From Mesorhizobium sp. YM1C-6-2 (GTDB lineage Bacteria > Pseudomonadota > Alphaproteobacteria > Rhizobiales > Rhizobiaceae), in contig NZ_RCIZ01000001.1 in assembly GCF_003666685.1 (NCBI RefSeq), positions 930,001 through 994,000 on the forward strand: a stretch of 64,000 bases of DNA. Direction: 5' to 3'. Made by a program: the position numbers and the translations under genes. The notes below the pieces were generated by a model. It was not told the origin of the DNA, did not search any database, and was given only the letters and a program-made list of their open reading frames with translations. Positions 17,458-26,397 of the stretch are shown one piece after another. Within the stretch, counting starts at the first letter, position 1, and every line of letters starts with the position of its first letter.

Positions 17458-18612
17458 ATGTTTGCTGGCCTCTCGCGCAACGACTGGTTCCTTTTCCTGG
17501 CGTTCACCGCCGTCATCCTGCTGATGCCGATCATCCTGCAGCCCATAGGTGCGGCCTATCCGGCGCTGATGCAGAAGATGTGCATCTTCGGCCTCTTCGC
17601 CATAGGCTTCAACATCCTGTTCGGCCTGACCGGCTATCTCTCCTTTGGCCACGCGGCCTTCGTCGGCGTCGGCTCCTATGCGGCGGTCTGGTCGTTCAAG
17701 CTTCTGACGATGAACATTGTCCCGGCGCTGATGCTGGCGGTGTTCTTCACCGCTATCTTCGCGCTCGTCATCGGCTATGTCAGCCTCAGGCGGTCGGGCA
17801 TCTACTTCTCGATTCTGACGCTGGCCTTCGCCCAGATGAGCTACAACCTCGCCTATTCGGTGCTGACGCCGCTGACCAATGGCGAGACAGGGCTGCAGCT
17901 GTCGCTCAACGATCCGCGCGTCATTGACAGGCTGTTCGACGGAGCGGGTCCCGGTCTGCCGCGCGTGAACTTCTTCGACCTCTATATCAGCGGCGGCGGC
18001 TATGCCGGCTTCTACACCTGCGCGCTCGCGCTCATCGCCGGCTTCTTCATTTCGATACGCATCTTCCGCTCGCCTTTCGGCATGATGCTGCGGGCGATCA
18101 AGTCGAACCAGAACCGCATGCGCTACACCGGCTTCAACACGCGGCCCTACCTGCTCGCGGCCTTCGTCATCTCCGGCGTCTATGCCGGCCTTGCCGGCGG
18201 GCTGATGGCGGCGACCGATCCGCTTGCCGGCGCGGAGCGCATGCAGTGGACCGCGTCGGGCGAAGTGGTGCTGATGACGATACTCGGCGGCGTCGGCACG
18301 CTGGTTGGGCCGGTGATCGGCGCCGCGGTGATCAAATATTTCGAGAACATCTTCTCGTCCTTCGGTGATGCCACGCTGCACGACGTGTTTGGCTTCCTGC
18401 CCGACGCGATCGAAGACCCACTGGTCGCCTTCCTGTCCCTCTTCGTTGGCGATGGCTGGCATCTGACGCTCGGCGTCGTCTTCATGCTGATCGTCATCTT
18501 CCTGCCAGGCGGCATCATGGAGGGACTGCGCCGAATCTGGAATTTGTTCAACCGTCGTCGGCCAGGCGATCGCGAGGCGACGCCTGCCGCCCAACCCCAG
18601 CCGGCGGAGTAG
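17458..18612 (+). CDS. HAAT ABC transporter permease, LivM type (first cluster)
   Basis: A 384-residue inner-membrane permease. LivM features are [22 protein letters not shown] (N-terminal pore helices), [21 protein letters not shown], and the ATPase-contact loop [15 protein letters not shown]. The C terminus carries a polar Arg/Pro tail. It follows the LivH-type gene by three bases and precedes the first ATPase by four, so the genes are tightly cotranscribed. Confidence 0.92.
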   Translation: MFAGLSRNDWFLFLAFTAVILLMPIILQPIGAAYPALMQKMCIFGLFAIGFNILFGLTGYLSFGHAAFVGVGSYAAVWSFKLLTMNIVPALMLAVFFTAIFALVIGYVSLRRSGIYFSILTLAFAQMSYNLAYSVLTPLTNGETGLQLSLNDPRVIDRLFDGAGPGLPRVNFFDLYISGGGYAGFYTCALALIAGFFISIRIFRSPFGMMLRAIKSNQNRMRYTGFNTRPYLLAAFVISGVYAGLAGGLMAATDPLAGAERMQWTASGEVVLMTILGGVGTLVGPVIGAAVIKYFENIFSSFGDATLHDVFGFLPDAIEDPLVAFLSLFVGDGWHLTLGVVFMLIVIFLPGGIMEGLRRIWNLFNRRRPGDREATPAAQPQPAE

Positions 18613-18616
18613 CGCA

Positions 18617-19378
18617 ATGCCAAGCAATGCCGTTCTTCACGTAGCCGACGTGCACAAGAGCTTCGGCGGCCTGCGCGCGCTGTCGGATATCGACCTGCAG
18701 GTGATGGAAGGCACCACCCACGCCATCATCGGACCGAACGGTGCCGGCAAGTCGACGCTGCTCAACGTCTGCATCGGACGGCTGGCGCCGGACACCGGAG
18801 CAGTCGTCTTCGACGGCGAGGTCATCACCGGCAAGCAGCCGTACGAGATCAATCAGATGGGCATCGTCAGGGTGTTCCAGACGCCGGAGATCTTTCCCGA
18901 CCTCACGCTGCTGCAGAACGTCATGGTGCCGGCTTTCGCCAAGCATGACGGAGCGTTCAAGCTCAACCCGATGCAGGCCATGGCGAAGCGCACCGAAATA
19001 ATCGACGACGCGATGCACTGCCTGAACGATGTCGGACTTGCGCATCAGAAGGACGCCGTAGCCGCCAGCCTGTCGCGCGGCGACAAGCGACGTCTGGAAC
19101 TGGCGATGGGCCTGGTGCAGAATCCGCGGCTGCTGCTGCTCGACGAGCCGACCGCCGGCATGTCGCGGCACGACACCAATTCGACGATCGATCTTCTGAA
19201 GAAGTTCAAGGGGCGCGGGATGACCAAGGTCATCATCGAGCACGACATGCACGTCGTGTTTTCGCTGGCCGACCGCGTCACCGTGCTCGCCCAAGGCAGG
19301 ATCATCGCCGACGGTCCGCCCGACCAGGTGAGGGGCAATCCGAAAGTGCAGGAAGCCTATCTCGGAGGCACCCACTGA
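18617..19378 (+). CDS. HAAT ABC transporter ATPase, LivG type (first cluster)
   Basis: A 253-residue nucleotide-binding subunit. Walker A GPNGAGKST is at 39-47, Walker B LLLLDEP at 172-178, and the H-loop in IIEHDMHVV. The signature motif reads LSRGDKRR (152-159) rather than LSGGQ, a variant also found in some LivG/UrtD proteins. Its stop overlaps the start of the LivF-type gene by one base. Confidence 0.93.
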   Translation: MPSNAVLHVADVHKSFGGLRALSDIDLQVMEGTTHAIIGPNGAGKSTLLNVCIGRLAPDTGAVVFDGEVITGKQPYEINQMGIVRVFQTPEIFPDLTLLQNVMVPAFAKHDGAFKLNPMQAMAKRTEIIDDAMHCLNDVGLAHQKDAVAASLSRGDKRRLELAMGLVQNPRLLLLDEPTAGMSRHDTNSTIDLLKKFKGRGMTKVIIEHDMHVVFSLADRVTVLAQGRIIADGPPDQVRGNPKVQEAYLGGTH

Positions 19379-20127
19379 TGAACGCGATGACGATGCCGGA
19401 CAGTTCCTCCGCGACCGCGGCGCCCGCCTATTTCAGCGTGCGCGACATCCATGCCTATTACGGTGAAAGCTATATCGTCCAGGGCGTCAGCTTCGATGTC
19501 GCCGAGGGCGACGTCGTTGCGCTCCTCGGCCGCAACGGGGCCGGCAAGACCTCGACGTTGCGCACGCTGGCGCGCGCCGCTGATCCGGAATTGAAGCGTG
19601 GCGAGATCTGGCTCAACGGCCAGGCGATACACAAGCTCAAGGACTTCCAGGCTGCGCGGCACGGCATCCAGCTCGTCCAGGAGGATCGCCGCATTATCCC
19701 CGGGCTTACGGTCGAGGAAAATCTCCAGCTGGCCCGGATCGCCGAGCCCAAGGGCTGGCCGCTGGAGCAGATCTACGAGCATTTTCCGCGGCTGGCGGAG
19801 CGGCGCAAGCAGGAAGGGGTGACCCTCTCCGGCGGTGAGCAGCAGATGCTGGCCGTCGCCCGCGCGCTGGCGCGCGACATCAAACTGCTCCTTCTCGACG
19901 AGCCCTACGAGGGGCTGGCGCCGGTCATCGTCAAGGAGATCGAGCGCATCGTGCACGAGATCAAAGGGCGCGGCATCACCACCATCATCGTCGAGCAGAA
20001 TGCGGTGGCGGCGTTGGAACTCGCAAACCGCGCGCTCATTCTCGACATGGGCCAGATCGCCTTCGACGGCCCGGCCAATGCCGTTCTGGAGAACGCCGAA
20101 CTGCGGACCCAGTATCTGGCGATATGA
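19378..20127 (+). CDS. HAAT ABC transporter ATPase, LivF type (first cluster)
   Basis: A 249-residue nucleotide-binding subunit and the last gene of the five-gene transporter operon. Walker A GRNGAGKTS is at 51-59, the canonical signature LSGGEQQ at 151-157, Walker B LLLLDEP at 171-177 and a LivF-like VEQN switch region near the C terminus. An N-terminal extension of about 18 residues rich in Ala/Ser precedes the domain; an internal ATG at codon 4 or 6 could be the true start. Confidence 0.93.
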   Translation: MNAMTMPDSSSATAAPAYFSVRDIHAYYGESYIVQGVSFDVAEGDVVALLGRNGAGKTSTLRTLARAADPELKRGEIWLNGQAIHKLKDFQAARHGIQLVQEDRRIIPGLTVEENLQLARIAEPKGWPLEQIYEHFPRLAERRKQEGVTLSGGEQQMLAVARALARDIKLLLLDEPYEGLAPVIVKEIERIVHEIKGRGITTIIVEQNAVAALELANRALILDMGQIAFDGPANAVLENAELRTQYLAI

Positions 20128-20269
20128 GGCTTTGCTGTCGGTTCCGCCTGCGAGTACGCTTCGCGGCTGAACGGGATACCCGTCGGGCAGAAGTCACGGT
20201 GAAGTTCGGGGACCCTGACTTGTCATATCGCGGTCCTGAAGCGGTCGCCATATCAGATAGTCTGAAGGC

Positions 20270-20343
20270 TGGAGCGGGTAGAGGGAATCGAACCCTCGCG
20301 TTCAGCTTGGGAAGCTGACAAGCTACCATTACATCATACCCGC
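20270..20343 (-). tRNA. tRNA-Gly(CCC)
   Basis: On the minus strand a full cloverleaf folds: acceptor stem GCGGGTA/TACCCGC, anticodon stem TCAGC/GCTGA with loop TTCCCAA (anticodon CCC), and T arm GAGGG-TTCGATT-CCCTC, ending in encoded CCA. Length is 74 bases. It decodes GGG glycine codons. Its 3' end faces the first transporter operon, and its 5' side faces the transposase relic and the malonate-type island. Confidence 0.95.
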
Positions 20344-20667
20344 AACGGTCGATTGACTATCATGGCCGGAGGCTGTTGTGCAATCGGCTCGGGCACGCTT
20401 TTGACACCAAGCGCGGCTGCTACGGTCGTGAATCTGCGCGCTTTTTGGCGAGCATCGTTCATTTGTTTGCCGCGATGCCGATCGCGGTGAAAGCAGGCAG
20501 CCGCCGAATTACTCAACTCGTCGGTACCGCCATTTTGGCCTTCTTATGTTCAATGGTGAGGCGAGTAGGACCGGTCTTCGTAAACTCCGCCTGCAATCAC
20601 AGCATTTCCGCCCCGACGCTTGCGAAGCTGCCGACGCACCCATGCACGATATGGACACAAGGTTAAG
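20344..20667. other. Intergenic stretch upstream of tRNA-Gly, no recognised gene
   Basis: About 320 bases with no reading frame showing family features. The 96-codon frame on the plus strand across it has no ribosome site or recognisable motif. The minus-strand part nearest the tRNA should hold its promoter. Composition is less GC-rich than the flanking core genes, in keeping with an insertion boundary. Confidence 0.5.
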
Positions 20668-20799
20668 CTAGCATAGTTTGTCCCGCCAGGTCGCCATGAT
20701 GAGGACGCCGGTGTCGAGTTGGGCCGTCATCTCGGCCTTCATTATCCGGCCTACGGCGCGCGGGGAGAACAGATCGACGACGGCGGCAACGTAGAGCAT
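20668..20799 (-). pseudogene. Transposase fragment (IS3-type integrase core)
   Basis: Translated on the minus strand, this stretch gives LYVAAVVDLFSPRAVG, then MKAEMTAQLDT and LIMATWRDKL before a stop. This matches the middle of the rve integrase domain of IS3-family OrfB proteins (usual text WLYVAAVIDLFSRRVVGW). Only about 40 codons remain, including one of the catalytic aspartates (VVDLF). Neither the N-terminal part nor the downstream DDE residues are present, so it is a dead relic. It marks past transposition next to the accessory island. Confidence 0.8.
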
Positions 20800-20882
20800 T
20801 CCCACTCACCAGGTCCGTTAAACACCTTAGTCTCGGTGTCCGCGAAACCGGTATCAGCCAATGTGCCCATGATGTTCGGTAG

Positions 20883-21548
20883 TCAGTCGCTGACGCGGGG
20901 GGAGGGCAGCGTCGCGAGAAAGTCCGTGAAGGTATCACCCTGGATGTTCACATGATCATGCATGTGACGGCTTGCTGCTTCATCATCACTGTCCATGATG
21001 GCCCGGACGATGGCGCCGTGTTCGGCATAGGAGGCCGCTATGCGGCCCTTGAAGCTTAGCTGGTAGCGCCGGTAGGCAGCGAGCAGCGAGCGCAACCGCA
21101 GCGTTTGCTCCTGAAGATAGCCGTTGTGAGCCCCCGCGTAGATTGCTTCGTGGAACGTGACGTTCTTGTGGTAATAGTCATTGAACTCCCCAGCCTGTGC
21201 GGCCTCGCCGCAAATTTCATGGTACTGCTGGAGGTTTTCCTTTTCTCGTACGTTCATCCGGCGCGCGGCCAGTCTGGCGCAAAGACTTTCAAGTTGCGCC
21301 ATCACCTCGAACATTTCGAGAATCTGCGGGATGGTAAAGGATGCGACGACCGCTCCCATGCGTGGCCGGACCTGAACTATGCCTTGCGCCTCTAGATGGC
21401 GGATCGCTTCTCGAACCGGCGTGCGCGAAACGTGAAAGCGAGAGGCGAGCTGCTGCTCGTCCAGCTTGTCGCCAGCGGTCAAGCGACCCGTAACAATGTC
21501 GTCTTCCAGTGCTGCGCGAATAAGCTGGCTCTGGCTCAGAACCATCAT
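20883..21548 (-). CDS. GntR/FCD-type regulator of the malonate-type island (MatR-like)
   Basis: A 221-residue FadR-subfamily regulator: winged helix at about 10-75 (LDEQQLASRFHVSRTPVREAIRHLEAQG) and an all-helical FCD ligand domain at about 85-210 with metal-ligand-type histidines (FHEAIYAGAHN, EHGAIVRA). It is divergent from the DUF1989/ABC/amidase/mat genes. The rhizobial malonate operon matABC is controlled by MatR, also a GntR protein, so this is the likely local repressor or activator, with malonate or a precursor as effector. A palindrome in the MatR style lies 49 bp upstream of its start. Orthology to MatR is inferred from context. Confidence 0.85.
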   Translation of the reverse strand: MMVLSQSQLIRAALEDDIVTGRLTAGDKLDEQQLASRFHVSRTPVREAIRHLEAQGIVQVRPRMGAVVASFTIPQILEMFEVMAQLESLCARLAARRMNVREKENLQQYHEICGEAAQAGEFNDYYHKNVTFHEAIYAGAHNGYLQEQTLRLRSLLAAYRRYQLSFKGRIAASYAEHGAIVRAIMDSDDEAASRHMHDHVNIQGDTFTDFLATLPSPRVSD

Positions 21549-21596
21549 CAGACCTCATCTCCGTCCCGTTGCCAAGCGTCGCCGGCGGCATCTCTC

Positions 21597-21606
21597 GTGT
21601 ATACAC
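21597..21606. promoter_or_regulatory. GntR-type operator, site 1
   Basis: A perfect palindrome GTGTATACAC lies 49 bp upstream of the regulator start. With flanks, the minus strand reads TCTGTGTATACACGA, close to the operator I recall being reported for Rhizobium leguminosarum MatR (TCTTGTA-TACACGA). It is well placed for autoregulation. Confidence 0.65.
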
Positions 21607-21761
21607 AGATTGTACCGGTAGCAACTATGCGAGAAAAGTCATTCCACGAAAATTCCGGCCTTTTTTTTCAAAAATGCCTTGATCCTTAGCAATTTCGGCT
21701 CGGATGTCGGAAATCAGCTTCCCATAAAAAACTCATGCTTTCATTTTTTGCATACATAACG

Positions 21762-21778
21762 TTGACATGTGTACACAT
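21762..21778. promoter_or_regulatory. GntR-type operator, site 2, overlapping a -35 box
   Basis: A TTGACA hexamer (21762-21767) runs into the perfect 12-bp palindrome ATGTGTACACAT (21767-21778), about 57 bp before the DUF1989 start. A regulator bound here would block or contact RNA polymerase for the catabolic genes. The half-sites are two bases closer than in site 1. Confidence 0.6.
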
Positions 21779-21834
21779 TAGTAGCAACCATGCATGCGGC
21801 ATTATGGAAATGCGGCCAACTGGGAGGATGGGAG

Positions 21835-22464
21835 ATGTCGGATATCAATCCGCTAGCGGGCTTGGCCGGAAAAGACATTGTGCTGGACCAAATCGTTCCA
21901 GCGCGCATGCCGTGGGGGGGAATTGTACCCAAAGGTAAAACTCTGCGGATCATCGATCTGGAGGGTTCGCAGGCGGTGGATTTCCTCTGCTACAACGCCG
22001 CCGACACCGCGGAGCGATACAATGCCCCCAATACCATCAAGGCTGCGGGTACCCTGCTTCTCACTGCGGGACACAAGCTTTATTCCGACAGAGGGCAGGC
22101 GCTTTTTTCGATCGTTGCCGATACGTTCGGTGGTCACGACACCATTGGCGGTTGCTGTAGCGCTCCAAGTAACCGGATGCTCTATGGCGTCGAGGACAGC
22201 CCTGGTTGCCGCGAGAATTTCCTGAGCGCGCTTGAAGTTCATGGCTTGGGCTGGCGCGATGTCGTGCCGAACGTCAATTTCTTCATGAGCGTCCCGGTTG
22301 GTGCCGCTGGAGAGGCGGCAATTGCCGCCGGCAGCTCGCGCGCGGGCGAATACGTCGATCTCAGGGCCGAGATGGATGTGCTTGTAGCAATCTCAAACTG
22401 CCCGCAGGTGAACAATCCCTGCAACAACTACAACCCGACGCCCGTCCGCCTGATCGTTTGGTAG
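21835..22464 (+). CDS. DUF1989 protein (urea carboxylase-associated / carboxyguanidine deiminase-like family)
   Basis: A 209-residue member of DUF1989. Conserved-looking polar positions are H101-D102 (GGHDTIGGCCS), C107-C108, and the C-terminal NCPQVNNPCNNYNPTPV with C189 and C196. Paired homologues (CgdA/CgdB) have been shown to deiminate carboxyguanidine in guanidine breakdown; here there is one copy and no biotin carboxylase, so the substrate must differ. The ATG at 21835 has a strong GGAGGATGGGAG ribosome site; the longer frame starting inside the operator is rejected. It is the first gene of the island's forward operon, so it probably acts on the imported compound. Confidence 0.85.
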   Translation: MSDINPLAGLAGKDIVLDQIVPARMPWGGIVPKGKTLRIIDLEGSQAVDFLCYNAADTAERYNAPNTIKAAGTLLLTAGHKLYSDRGQALFSIVADTFGGHDTIGGCCSAPSNRMLYGVEDSPGCRENFLSALEVHGLGWRDVVPNVNFFMSVPVGAAGEAAIAAGSSRAGEYVDLRAEMDVLVAISNCPQVNNPCNNYNPTPVRLIVW

Positions 22465-22536
22465 GCGGTCGGCAGAGCATTGATTCATTTAAGTTCTTAC
22501 ACGAAGCCAAAGGCCAAATCTGGGAGGAGACCAGCC

Positions 22537-23652
22537 ATGCTTAGAAAGATGATAGCAGCCGCCGCCATGCTGCTTGCAAGTGCATCCTTTAATGCGGCTT
22601 CCGCCGAGGACATCGTGCTCGCCAGTGCCAATCCGATGACCGGCAATAGCGCGCAGTTCGGGCAGTACAAGGTCCGCGCGATCCAGCTTGCCATTGAGCA
22701 GGCAAACGCCGCAGGCGGGATCGACGGGCGCCAGATCCGCCTCGTCGTGCAGGACGATCAGGGAAACCCGAAGGAGGCGGCGCTGGTCGCCCAACGCATC
22801 GTCAGCGACGATAGCGTCATGGCCGTCCTCGGCCACTGGAACTCTTCTTCGACCCTTGCAGCGCTGCCGATCTACGACAAGGCCAACATTCCCGTTGTCA
22901 CGGACTCCATCAATCGCAAGATCTCCGGCGCCTCGCGATGGAGCTTCCGCGTGGAACCAACCGACCTCCAGCAAGCCGAACAGTTGAGCGGCTATATCGT
23001 CGATACGCTGGGCTATAAGAAGATCGCCGTCATCTACGCCAACAATGATTACGGCCAAGGTCTCGCCACCGCCTTCGCAGATGCTCTTTCCAAGCGAGGG
23101 ATCGAGCTAGCCGCGCAGGACGCGTACCTTGAAGGCGCGACCGACTTCACGCCGCAGATCAGCAACGTCCAGCAGGCCGAGCCGGAAATCCTCTTCATCA
23201 TCGGCTACTACCGGGAGGGCGCCCTTATCGTGCAGCAGGCACAGCGGCTGGGGCTTGAACTGCCTATCCTCGGCTCTGATGGCTTCACGACGCAGGAACT
23301 CATCAAGCTTGGCGGCGCCGCGGTCGAAGGCGTGGTCTTTCCCGGCTTTTTTTTCCCCAACGACGAACGCTTTCCCGGATCGCTGGAGTTTGTCTCCGCC
23401 TATGAAGCCAAATACGGCGAGAAGCCTGAAAGCTACGGTGCGCTCGCCTACGACACCACCAACATGATCTTCGCCGCGATGCGCGAAAAGGGCGTCAGCC
23501 GCGAAGCTATCCGAGACTATCTCGAGCAGATGGACGGTTTTAGCGGCGTGACCGGGTCGCACAAGTTCAACGCCGACCACGATACCGAGGTGCGGATTAT
23601 CCTGCTGACCGTCAAGGATGGCGAGATTGTCCTGGCTGGAAAGCAGCTCTGA
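22537..23652 (+). CDS. HAAT-family ABC substrate-binding protein (malonate-type island)
   Basis: A 371-residue periplasmic receptor with a Sec signal peptide (KMIAAAAMLLASASFNAASA, cleaved near residue 23) and Peripla_BP_6 features: ASANPMTGNSAQFG, GHWNSSSTLAALP around 100-115, YANNDYGQG, and GSDGFTTQEL. The ATG at 22537 has GGGAGGAG upstream. It differs from the first-cluster receptor in length, signal type and sequence. It heads five transporter genes between the DUF1989 gene and the amidase, so its ligand is probably the substrate of those enzymes. Confidence 0.9.
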   Translation: MLRKMIAAAAMLLASASFNAASAEDIVLASANPMTGNSAQFGQYKVRAIQLAIEQANAAGGIDGRQIRLVVQDDQGNPKEAALVAQRIVSDDSVMAVLGHWNSSSTLAALPIYDKANIPVVTDSINRKISGASRWSFRVEPTDLQQAEQLSGYIVDTLGYKKIAVIYANNDYGQGLATAFADALSKRGIELAAQDAYLEGATDFTPQISNVQQAEPEILFIIGYYREGALIVQQAQRLGLELPILGSDGFTTQELIKLGGAAVEGVVFPGFFFPNDERFPGSLEFVSAYEAKYGEKPESYGALAYDTTNMIFAAMREKGVSREAIRDYLEQMDGFSGVTGSHKFNADHDTEVRIILLTVKDGEIVLAGKQL

Positions 23653-23709
23653 AATCCAACCTCCAGGGGTGGGTTGGCCCACCCTACTTACGGACAACCA
23701 GCGGGGTGG

Positions 23710-24588
23710 ATGGTGGATTACCTTCTCCAGCAATTGCTCAACGGTCTTGTCATAGGCAGCTTCCTTGCCCTCATGACCGTCGGGTTCTCGATGACTTACG
23801 GCGTCATTCGCCTGGCGAACTTTGCCCACGGCGACATTGGCTACATGATGGGCGTCTACGTTGCGGTCAGCGCCTACTTCGCCGGCGTACCGATTGCGCT
23901 CGCCCTGGTTGTCGGGCTGGGCTTTGCCGCCCTGCTCGGGCTTGTCGTGGTGCGCGTCGCCTACAAGCCCGTGTTCTTCGCACCGCGACTGGTCATGCTC
24001 TTAACGACCATCGGCGTTTCGATCTTCCTTGAAAACCTTGCCATGGTCATCTGGGGCGCGCAGGCGCGGCCATTTCCGGTTCCGGTGGACAATCCGTTTA
24101 TCAAGGTCGGCTCGGTTAGGTTGTTTCTGCTTCAGGGCGTCGTGATCGCCGTCACCGTCCTGCTCGCGATCTCCATGCATGTGCTCGTCCACCATACCCG
24201 CCTCGGCAAATCGATGCGGGCGACCGCAGAGGACATGGAAACGGCCAAGATAATGGGCATCAACGTCAATCGTGTCGTCTACGGGACCTTCCTGCTCGGG
24301 ACCTTTCTTGGTTCCGTGGCAGGCATCCTTGCAGCGGTTTATTACAACAGCATCTCCCCTCTAATGGGCTTCACGCCGACGCTCAAGGCTTTCTGCATCG
24401 CCGTTCTAGGCGGTATCGGCAGCCTGCCCGGCGCACTGGTCGGCGGGGTGCTGATGGGAATCGTCGAGGCGCTGGGCGCCGGCTACATCCACTCCGGCTT
24501 CCGAGACGGCTTCGCTTACCTGCTGCTGTTTGTCTTCCTCGTATTTCTGCCAAACGGTCTGTTCGGCAAGTCAAGGGAGCGGGCATGA
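23710..24588 (+). CDS. HAAT ABC permease, LivH type (malonate-type island)
   Basis: A 292-residue inner-membrane permease. LivH features: LLQQLLNGLVIGSFLALMTVG, RLANFAHGDIGYMMG and the GGIGSLPGALVGGVLMG loop that docks the ATPase. Two starts are possible, a TTG at 23674 behind AGGGGTGGG and the ATG at 23710 behind GGGGTGG; the ATG gives the family's usual length. Its stop overlaps the LivM-type start. Confidence 0.92.
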   Translation: MVDYLLQQLLNGLVIGSFLALMTVGFSMTYGVIRLANFAHGDIGYMMGVYVAVSAYFAGVPIALALVVGLGFAALLGLVVVRVAYKPVFFAPRLVMLLTTIGVSIFLENLAMVIWGAQARPFPVPVDNPFIKVGSVRLFLLQGVVIAVTVLLAISMHVLVHHTRLGKSMRATAEDMETAKIMGINVNRVVYGTFLLGTFLGSVAGILAAVYYNSISPLMGFTPTLKAFCIAVLGGIGSLPGALVGGVLMGIVEALGAGYIHSGFRDGFAYLLLFVFLVFLPNGLFGKSRERA

Positions 24589-25607
24589 TGAACAATCCTG
24601 CTTCGGATACAGCCGTATCGCCCCACCAAAGCCGAGCGCTTCCCATTGCCTTGGCCACGGCAGCTCTGCTGGTGCTGCCGTGGCTGGTAACCAACGACTA
24701 CTACCTGCGCATCATCGTGCTGAGCGGCTTCTATATCGTCCTGGCCGTCAGCCTCAACATCACCACCGGCTTCACGGGACTGCTGTCGGTCGGTCATGCC
24801 GCCTTCTTCGGCATAGGCGCCTACATAACGGCGCTGTTGACGGTCGGCGCGGAGTGGTCGTTCTGGCCGGCGTTCCTGCTCAGCGCGGCCGCCTCGGCCG
24901 CGGTCGGCGCCGCCCTTGGCTTCGTGTCTATCCGGCTGCGCGGCGACTATCTTGCGATCGCCACCATCTGTTTTGCAGAAGTGCTGCGCCTGCTTGCGCT
25001 GAACTGGATCAGCGTGACGCGTGGCCCGATGGGCGTACCGGGCATTCCGGCTCCCCGACTATTCGGGGTTTCGTTGGATAGCCAGCAGGCGTTCTACTAC
25101 CTTATCGGCGTTGCCGTGGTCCTAGTCATCTATACGGCGCATGTCATCCAGGCTTCGCCATTTGGCCGAGCCTTGTTTGCGCTGCGCGATAATGAAATGG
25201 CTGCCGAGGCCATGGGCATCGACACCCGCCTCTACAAGGTCGCGGCCTTTACTACCGGTGCGATGTTCGCTGGGTTGGCGGGGTCGCTCTACGCGCCCTG
25301 GCTGACGTTCATCAGCCCGGACAATTTCAGCTATCTGGAATCGGTGATGATCTTGTGCATGCTCATCGTCGGCGGGCTGGGCAATATCTGGGGCGTCGCC
25401 TTCGGCGCGGTCCTTCTGACCTTCAGCCTGGAAATCCTACGCCCCTTCGAAACCTTCCGCATGGCCATATACGGCGCATTGCTGGTGGCGCTGATGATTT
25501 ACCGGCCACAGGGCCTGTTCGGCAATCTGGGCTGGAAGGCCTTGCGCCAGAACATCGGCAGCCGTTTCGGCAAGGGCCGCGGTCCCGCCCGGGAACCGAC
25601 GCCATGA
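24585..25607 (+). CDS. HAAT ABC permease, LivM type (malonate-type island)
   Basis: A 340-residue inner-membrane permease with about ten helices. The first block YIVLAVSLNITTGFTGLLSVGHAAFFGIGAY and the middle VSIRLRGDYLAIATICFAEV are typical of LivM, followed by the coupling loop GGLGNIWGVAFGAV. The start codon is in an ATGATG overlap with the LivH-type stop, so 24585 and 24588 are equivalent candidates. It is in one operon with its neighbours. Confidence 0.92.
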   Translation: MMNNPASDTAVSPHQSRALPIALATAALLVLPWLVTNDYYLRIIVLSGFYIVLAVSLNITTGFTGLLSVGHAAFFGIGAYITALLTVGAEWSFWPAFLLSAAASAAVGAALGFVSIRLRGDYLAIATICFAEVLRLLALNWISVTRGPMGVPGIPAPRLFGVSLDSQQAFYYLIGVAVVLVIYTAHVIQASPFGRALFALRDNEMAAEAMGIDTRLYKVAAFTTGAMFAGLAGSLYAPWLTFISPDNFSYLESVMILCMLIVGGLGNIWGVAFGAVLLTFSLEILRPFETFRMAIYGALLVALMIYRPQGLFGNLGWKALRQNIGSRFGKGRGPAREPTP

Positions 25608-25635
25608 CAGCCTGCGGCATAAAGGGAGGCCCCAG

Positions 25636-26397
25636 ATGACGCTTTTTCAGGTCGGCGGAGTCGGAAAACGTTTTGGCGGACTCGTAGCGGTCGATGGCGT
25701 GTCGTTCTCGATCGCGGCCGGAGAAGTGCTGGGCATTATTGGTCCGAACGGTGCAGGTAAGACCACCCTTTTCAACCTGATGACGGGCCTGCTCAAGCCG
25801 ACACAGGGCGATATCGTTTTCCGTGGCGAGTCGATTGGCGGCCGTCGTCCTTCGCAAATCGCTGCCCGCGGCATGGCCCGTACCTTCCAGAATATCCGCC
25901 TGTTCAACTCGTTGACGGTCATGGATAACGTGCTAGTCGGCGGCCATACGCAGTTGGGCGACAAGTTCTGGGGTGCGTTTTTTCACACAAAGGCCTTTCA
26001 GCGCCAGCAGGAAAATCTGAGAAAGGAAGCCGAGCGCGTTCTGCGGATAGTTTCCCTCGATGACAAGCGGGACGACTTGGCCGGCAGCCTGCCCTACGGC
26101 GCACAGCGCCGCTTGGAGATTGCGCGCGCGCTGATGAGCAAGCCAACCCTGCTGCTGCTGGACGAGCCGGCGGCCGGCATGAACACTGGCGAGCGGGCCG
26201 GCCTTATCGAGACTATCCGTACCATCCAGGCAAGCGGGCTAACGCTCGCCCTGATCGAGCACGACATGAAATTCATCATGAGCCTGTGCGAGCGCATCGT
26301 TGTCATCGATCACGGGCAAAAGATTTTCGATGGTACACCGGAAGGCGCCAAGGCTGACCGGCGGGTGATCGAAGCCTATCTGGGAGCCGAGGAATGA
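25636..26397 (+). CDS. HAAT ABC ATPase, LivG type (malonate-type island)
   Basis: A 253-residue ATPase. Walker A GPNGAGKTT at 36-44, a LivG-like signature LPYGAQRR, Walker B TLLLLDEPAAGMN, and the H-loop in LIEHDMKFI. AAAGGGAGG lies upstream of the ATG. Four-base overlap with the LivF-type gene shows translational coupling. Confidence 0.93.
   Translation: MTLFQVGGVGKRFGGLVAVDGVSFSIAAGEVLGIIGPNGAGKTTLFNLMTGLLKPTQGDIVFRGESIGGRRPSQIAARGMARTFQNIRLFNSLTVMDNVLVGGHTQLGDKFWGAFFHTKAFQRQQENLRKEAERVLRIVSLDDKRDDLAGSLPYGAQRRLEIARALMSKPTLLLLDEPAAGMNTGERAGLIETIRTIQASGLTLALIEHDMKFIMSLCERIVVIDHGQKIFDGTPEGAKADRRVIEAYLGAEE

Noticed and set aside
16333-18627. A 764-codon minus-strand frame across the LivH/LivM genes.
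   Set aside because: Antisense shadow: low-complexity His/Glu/Arg text opposite two well-supported permeases.
20270-20343. tRNA-Gly as the attachment site of an integrase-driven island covering 20.9-34 kb.
   Set aside because: Integrases normally use the tRNA 3' end, which here faces the first transporter, away from the island. I also see no integrase gene and no repeat of the tRNA end at the other border.
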